NCBI GenBank assembly: GCA_965218765.1
Contig: CBDCLU010000002.1
Coordinates: 558,001 to 622,000 of the forward strand
Direction: 5' to 3'
Source of the DNA: JBBPYC01 sp965218765
GTDB lineage: Bacteria; Pseudomonadota; Gammaproteobacteria; Burkholderiales; Burkholderiaceae_C
DNA length: 64,000 nt
Below the pieces are notes generated by a model that was given only the letters and a program-made list of their open reading frames with translations, searched no databases and had not been told where the DNA came from. The position numbers were made by a program, and so were the translations under genes. This document shows, in pieces, positions 61,408 to 64,000 of this stretch (positions are counted from its first letter, which is position 1; each line of letters starts with the position of its first letter).

Positions 61408-62357
61408 ACGACCGGGTCGACCCCGCGCTGGTCGCGCATGCCGCGCAGGCGATCGAAGCAGGCTCCAGCAGCTTCGCCGCCGCCGCGCGCCTGTTCGACC
61501 AGACCACGCGGGAGAGCACGCTGCTGCTGTATGCGTGGTGCCGGCATTGCGACGATGTGGTCGATGCGCAGCAGTCCGGCCATGCGCCGGTCGGCGACGC
61601 ACCCCCGCTCGACGACGCCACGCCATTGCAGCGGCTGGCAGGTCTCGACCAGGCGACTGCCCGCGCCTGCGCCAATACCGACGTGCCGACCGATCCCGTG
61701 TTCGCCGGCCTCGCAGAAGTGGTGCGCCGCCACGCACTGGAGCCCGAGCTGCTGCAGGAACACCTGCGCGGTTTTCGCATGGACATCGAGGGCGCGCAGT
61801 ACCGGACGCTGGCCGACACGCTGCTCTACTGCTACCGCGTGGCTGGCGTGGTGGGTTTGCTGATGGCGCGCGTGATGGGCGTGCGCGAGCCGGCGCTGCT
61901 CGACCGCGCCTGCGATCTGGGCATCGCGTTCCAGCTCACCAACATCGCACGCGACATCCTCGACGATGCTGGCATCGGCCGCATCTATCTGCCCGCCGAC
62001 TGGCTGCAGCAGGCCGGCGTTGCGCCAGATGAGTTGGACCGTCCTGGGCATCGGGAAGCGCTCGCGACGGTCGCGGCGCGGCTGGTCGAGGCGGCCGAGC
62101 CTTATTACGCTTCGGCGATCGCGGGCATCGGCGCGCTACCGCTGCGCTCGGCCTGGTCGGTCGCGACCGCACGCGGCGTGTATCGCGCGATCGGCCGGCA
62201 TGTGAAGGCGCGTGGCGGACACGCGTGGGACGTGCGGGTGGCGACCTCCGGCTTCGAGAAGATCTGGCTGACCGCGCGTGGCGGTGCGGTAGCACTGGCC
62301 GCGCGCGCCGGTGCAGGCGCGCGCCGGTCAGACGACCTCTGGCAGCGGCCCAGGTGA
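61404..62357 (+). CDS. crtB: phytoene synthase CrtB
   Basis: 317 residues. Isoprenoid synthase with two aspartate-rich motifs: CRHCDDVVDAQ (residues about 47-57) and NIARDILDDAGIGRIYLP, plus EHLRGFRMDIEG. It condenses two GGPP to phytoene. It is last in the crtXYIB operon and converges on crtZ. GGPP synthase (crtE), normally first in such clusters, is absent from the window. Confidence 0.95.
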   Translation: MNDRVDPALVAHAAQAIEAGSSSFAAAARLFDQTTRESTLLLYAWCRHCDDVVDAQQSGHAPVGDAPPLDDATPLQRLAGLDQATARACANTDVPTDPVFAGLAEVVRRHALEPELLQEHLRGFRMDIEGAQYRTLADTLLYCYRVAGVVGLLMARVMGVREPALLDRACDLGIAFQLTNIARDILDDAGIGRIYLPADWLQQAGVAPDELDRPGHREALATVAARLVEAAEPYYASAIAGIGALPLRSAWSVATARGVYRAIGRHVKARGGHAWDVRVATSGFEKIWLTARGGAVALAARAGAGARRSDDLWQRPR

Positions 62358-62455
62358 TGCGCGCCGGCGATGGCCGCGGCCAGCCGCCTGCCGTGTTCTC
62401 ACGAAACTGACGCCGGCCGGCAGCCGTGCAGGCCCCCGCCCCGGCCATGTCGGCT

Positions 62456-63007
62456 TCAGGCGTCGTGCATTGGGCGGCTGGCTACAGGCGCCAGTTGCGC
62501 AGTCGAATCGCTGGCCTGTCTGCCAACGCCGCTCACGCTGCGGCGGTTGCGCGTGGCATGAACCAGCGCGGCCAGCTTCGCCTGCGACGGCGCGAGCAGA
62601 AAGCCGAACGACACGCCGGCTTCCCGCGCAGCAATCGCATGGTGCAGCCGATGCGCCTGCACCAGCCGCTTCAGGTAGCCGCGTCTGGCCTGCAGCTGAA
62701 ACGGCCAACGCCCGTGCACCAGGCCGTCGTGCGCGATGAAATACAACAGGCCGTAGCCGGCCATGCCCGCGCCGATCCACTGCAGCGGCCACGTGCCCTG
62801 CGTGCCGAACCAGATCAGCGCGATCGAGACGCCGGCAAAGACGAACGCGTACAGGTCGTTCTTCTCGAACCAGCCACGCCGATGGCCGTGGTGCGATGCG
62901 TGCCAGGCCCAGCCGAAACCGTGCATCACGTACTTGTGCGATGCCCAGGCCACGAGCTCCATCGCTGCGATGGTCAGCAGAACGATCAAACCGTCGAGCA
63001 GTTGCAT
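62456..63007 (-). CDS. crtZ: beta-carotene hydroxylase CrtZ
   Basis: 183 residues, fatty-acid-hydroxylase type with four helices. Histidine motifs: SHKYVMHG, WHASHHGH and HRLHHA, the di-iron ligands. It hydroxylates beta-carotene to zeaxanthin. Its placement on the opposite strand after crtB copies the Pantoea cluster. Terminal 20 residues are polar and variable. Confidence 0.93.
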   Translation of the reverse strand: MQLLDGLIVLLTIAAMELVAWASHKYVMHGFGWAWHASHHGHRRGWFEKNDLYAFVFAGVSIALIWFGTQGTWPLQWIGAGMAGYGLLYFIAHDGLVHGRWPFQLQARRGYLKRLVQAHRLHHAIAAREAGVSFGFLLAPSQAKLAALVHATRNRRSVSGVGRQASDSTAQLAPVASRPMHDA

Positions 63008-63332
63008 GGGCGAATTGTGCCGGGTCGCTTCGCGGCGACTCGAAGTCAGGGCATTGCGCTACCGTTTCACTAGAAATCAGCGCACGCTGGCCTAGCGCTC
63101 CCACCACTTTTCTTTTGAGTAACGCGTTCAGCGCGACAGCGCGACAGCGCGGCATATACACGTGGCTGTCAGCAGACGGCGTGCTCGCAACAGTCGCCAC
63201 GGCACCGAGCATCCCACTACTGGCCGCCACCTGCCAGGCAACTGCGTCCCGGCCGCCCGGGCCGTAGTAGGCATTGCATTTGCTACCCTAAGCTTATGGA
63301 TTTACGTTAAGCAATAGGAGTCGGAAGCAATC
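63008..63332. other. 325-bp divergent intergenic region (crtZ / katE)
   Basis: No gene is supported. It includes three tandem copies of an 8-base unit (63129-63152) and, just ahead of katE, an extended -10-like TGCTACCCT near 63281-63289. The region should hold the promoters of crtZ and of the catalase. Confidence 0.5.
63129..63152. repeat. 3 x 8-bp tandem repeat (CAGCGCGA)
   Basis: CAGCGCGA occurs at 63129-63136 and 63137-63144, and CAGCGCGG at 63145-63152, upstream of the catalase gene and of crtZ on the other strand. Short in-phase repeats are prone to change in copy number. Confidence 0.65.
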
Positions 63333-64000
63333 ATGGCGAAGAAAGACAGTGTGAATGACAAGGCCGCAGCGAAGACTGCGGGACGGGTGACCGACAGCGG
63401 CTCAAGCCAGCCGCCGGCCAGCGCCCATGGAGATCAGTTGGCGCAAAAAGCGATCGACACGCAGGAGATTTCCGCAGCGATGCCGTTCAACCCGACCAGC
63501 CTCAAAGACCACGGCCATGACAGTGCCGTGCGTCCTTCAAAAGGCGCAATGGCCGACCAGACGTCCGAGCTTGCCAGCGCCAGCACGCTGTCGGAGCAAA
63601 ACGCGAACGACAAAACCGGTGGCGCGGCCGACGAGCCGGGCACCAATCCGACTGTGGACCCGCTAGACCGGGTGCGCGTGAACTCCGGCGGCCAGCCGCT
63701 CACGACGAATCAGGGCGTGCGCATCGCCGACAACCAGAACTCGCTCAAAGCGGGCCTGCGCGGCCCGGTGCTGCTCGAAGATTTCATCCTGCGTGAGAAG
63801 ATCACCCACTTCGACCATGAGCGGATTCCCGAGCGGATCGTGCATGCACGTGGCTCCGGCGCGCATGGCTTCTTTGAAAGCTACCAAGATCTCACGCAGC
63901 TGACGGCCGCCGCGCCATTCAGCAAGAAAGGCAAGATCACGCCGGTCTTCACGCGCTTTTCCACCGTGGCGGGCGAGCGCGGTTCGAAGGACACCGCGCG
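63333..64000 (+). CDS. katE: large-subunit catalase HPII (KatE), 5' part
   Basis: 222 codons are visible before the window ends. The N-terminus of about 140 residues is polar, Asn/Ser/Gly-rich and acidic, longer than the usual KatE lead. The clade II catalase core follows: TTNQGVRIADNQNSLKAG, PVLLEDFILREKITHFDHERIPERIVHARGSG (core RIVHARGSG, with the haem-side His at about residue 171), and FTRFSTVAGERGS. ATG at 63333 has AGGAG about ten bases upstream. It destroys hydrogen peroxide and stands beside the carotenoid genes. Confidence 0.95.
   Translation, partial: MAKKDSVNDKAAAKTAGRVTDSGSSQPPASAHGDQLAQKAIDTQEISAAMPFNPTSLKDHGHDSAVRPSKGAMADQTSELASASTLSEQNANDKTGGAADEPGTNPTVDPLDRVRVNSGGQPLTTNQGVRIADNQNSLKAGLRGPVLLEDFILREKITHFDHERIPERIVHARGSGAHGFFESYQDLTQLTAAAPFSKKGKITPVFTRFSTVAGERGSKDTA

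Noticed and set aside
63281..63289. Sigma-S promoter of katE (TGCTACCCT)
   Set aside because: The extended -10 is suggestive, but no matching -35 or independent support was seen, so it is mentioned only within the intergenic entry.

Overview
The window is GC-rich, densely packed chromosomal DNA. Gene families, operon orders (maf-rlmH-rsfS-nadD-hemF-purD-yebC; pilZ-holB-tmk-mltG; cysS-alkA-accA-tilS-lysC-tRNA-Ser with ppiA/ppiB/lpxH alongside) and short intragenic palindromes point to a betaproteobacterium of the order Burkholderiales, most likely close to the Comamonadaceae. The family is an inference from synteny and style; no rRNA is present to settle it. There are no IS elements, phage genes, CRISPR arrays or rRNA operons.

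Layout. (1) 177-6071: thiamine biosynthesis operon thiC-thiO-thiS-thiG-thiDE, headed by a TPP riboswitch whose downstream RNA can perfectly mask the thiC ribosome binding site. The last gene fuses a degenerate HMP-kinase-like domain to ThiE. (2) 6109-15220: DUF427 protein, then a minus-strand housekeeping run (rng, maf, rlmH, rsfS, nadD, hemF, purD, yebC) and a plus-strand HerA-like ATPase. (3) 15309-24140: UvrD-type helicase, a secreted CxxC protein, a lone acyl carrier protein, GMP reductase, RarA, a PCMT-family methyltransferase, a rhodanese, an exported ankyrin protein and a TatD nuclease. (4) 24233-28384: pilZ-holB-tmk-mltG and, divergent, ygfZ. (5) 28460-33201: a TRAP transporter operon (dctP-dctQ-dctM) with an amidase and a tiny membrane protein; a terminator-like hairpin separates dctP from dctQM. 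(6) 33634-48658: a small basic protein, tRNA-Ser(GCU), lysC, tilS, accA and alkA, interrupted by about 10 kb of envelope-glycan-type genes: two acyltransferase-3 paralogues, two polytopic membrane paralogues, a GT2 glycosyltransferase, an exported glycosidase-like protein and a GT-C-like membrane protein. (7) 48708-57193: cysS, a TPR protein, two cyclophilins, lpxH, an MtfA-like peptidase, an alpha/beta-hydrolase that has lost its catalytic Ser and His, a CysB-family regulator and an aminotransferase. (8) 57334-63007: carotenoid cluster crtX-crtY-crtI-crtB with crtZ convergent, predicted to make zeaxanthin and its glucosides from GGPP, but with no crtE. (9) 63333-end: 5' part of a large-subunit catalase.

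The least conventional parts are the duplicated membrane-protein/acyltransferase module wrapped around tilS inside the accA-lysC neighbourhood, the pseudo-esterase, and the degenerate ThiD half of the ThiDE fusion. All protein functions are assigned by recognition of motifs and family resemblance; no database search was run.
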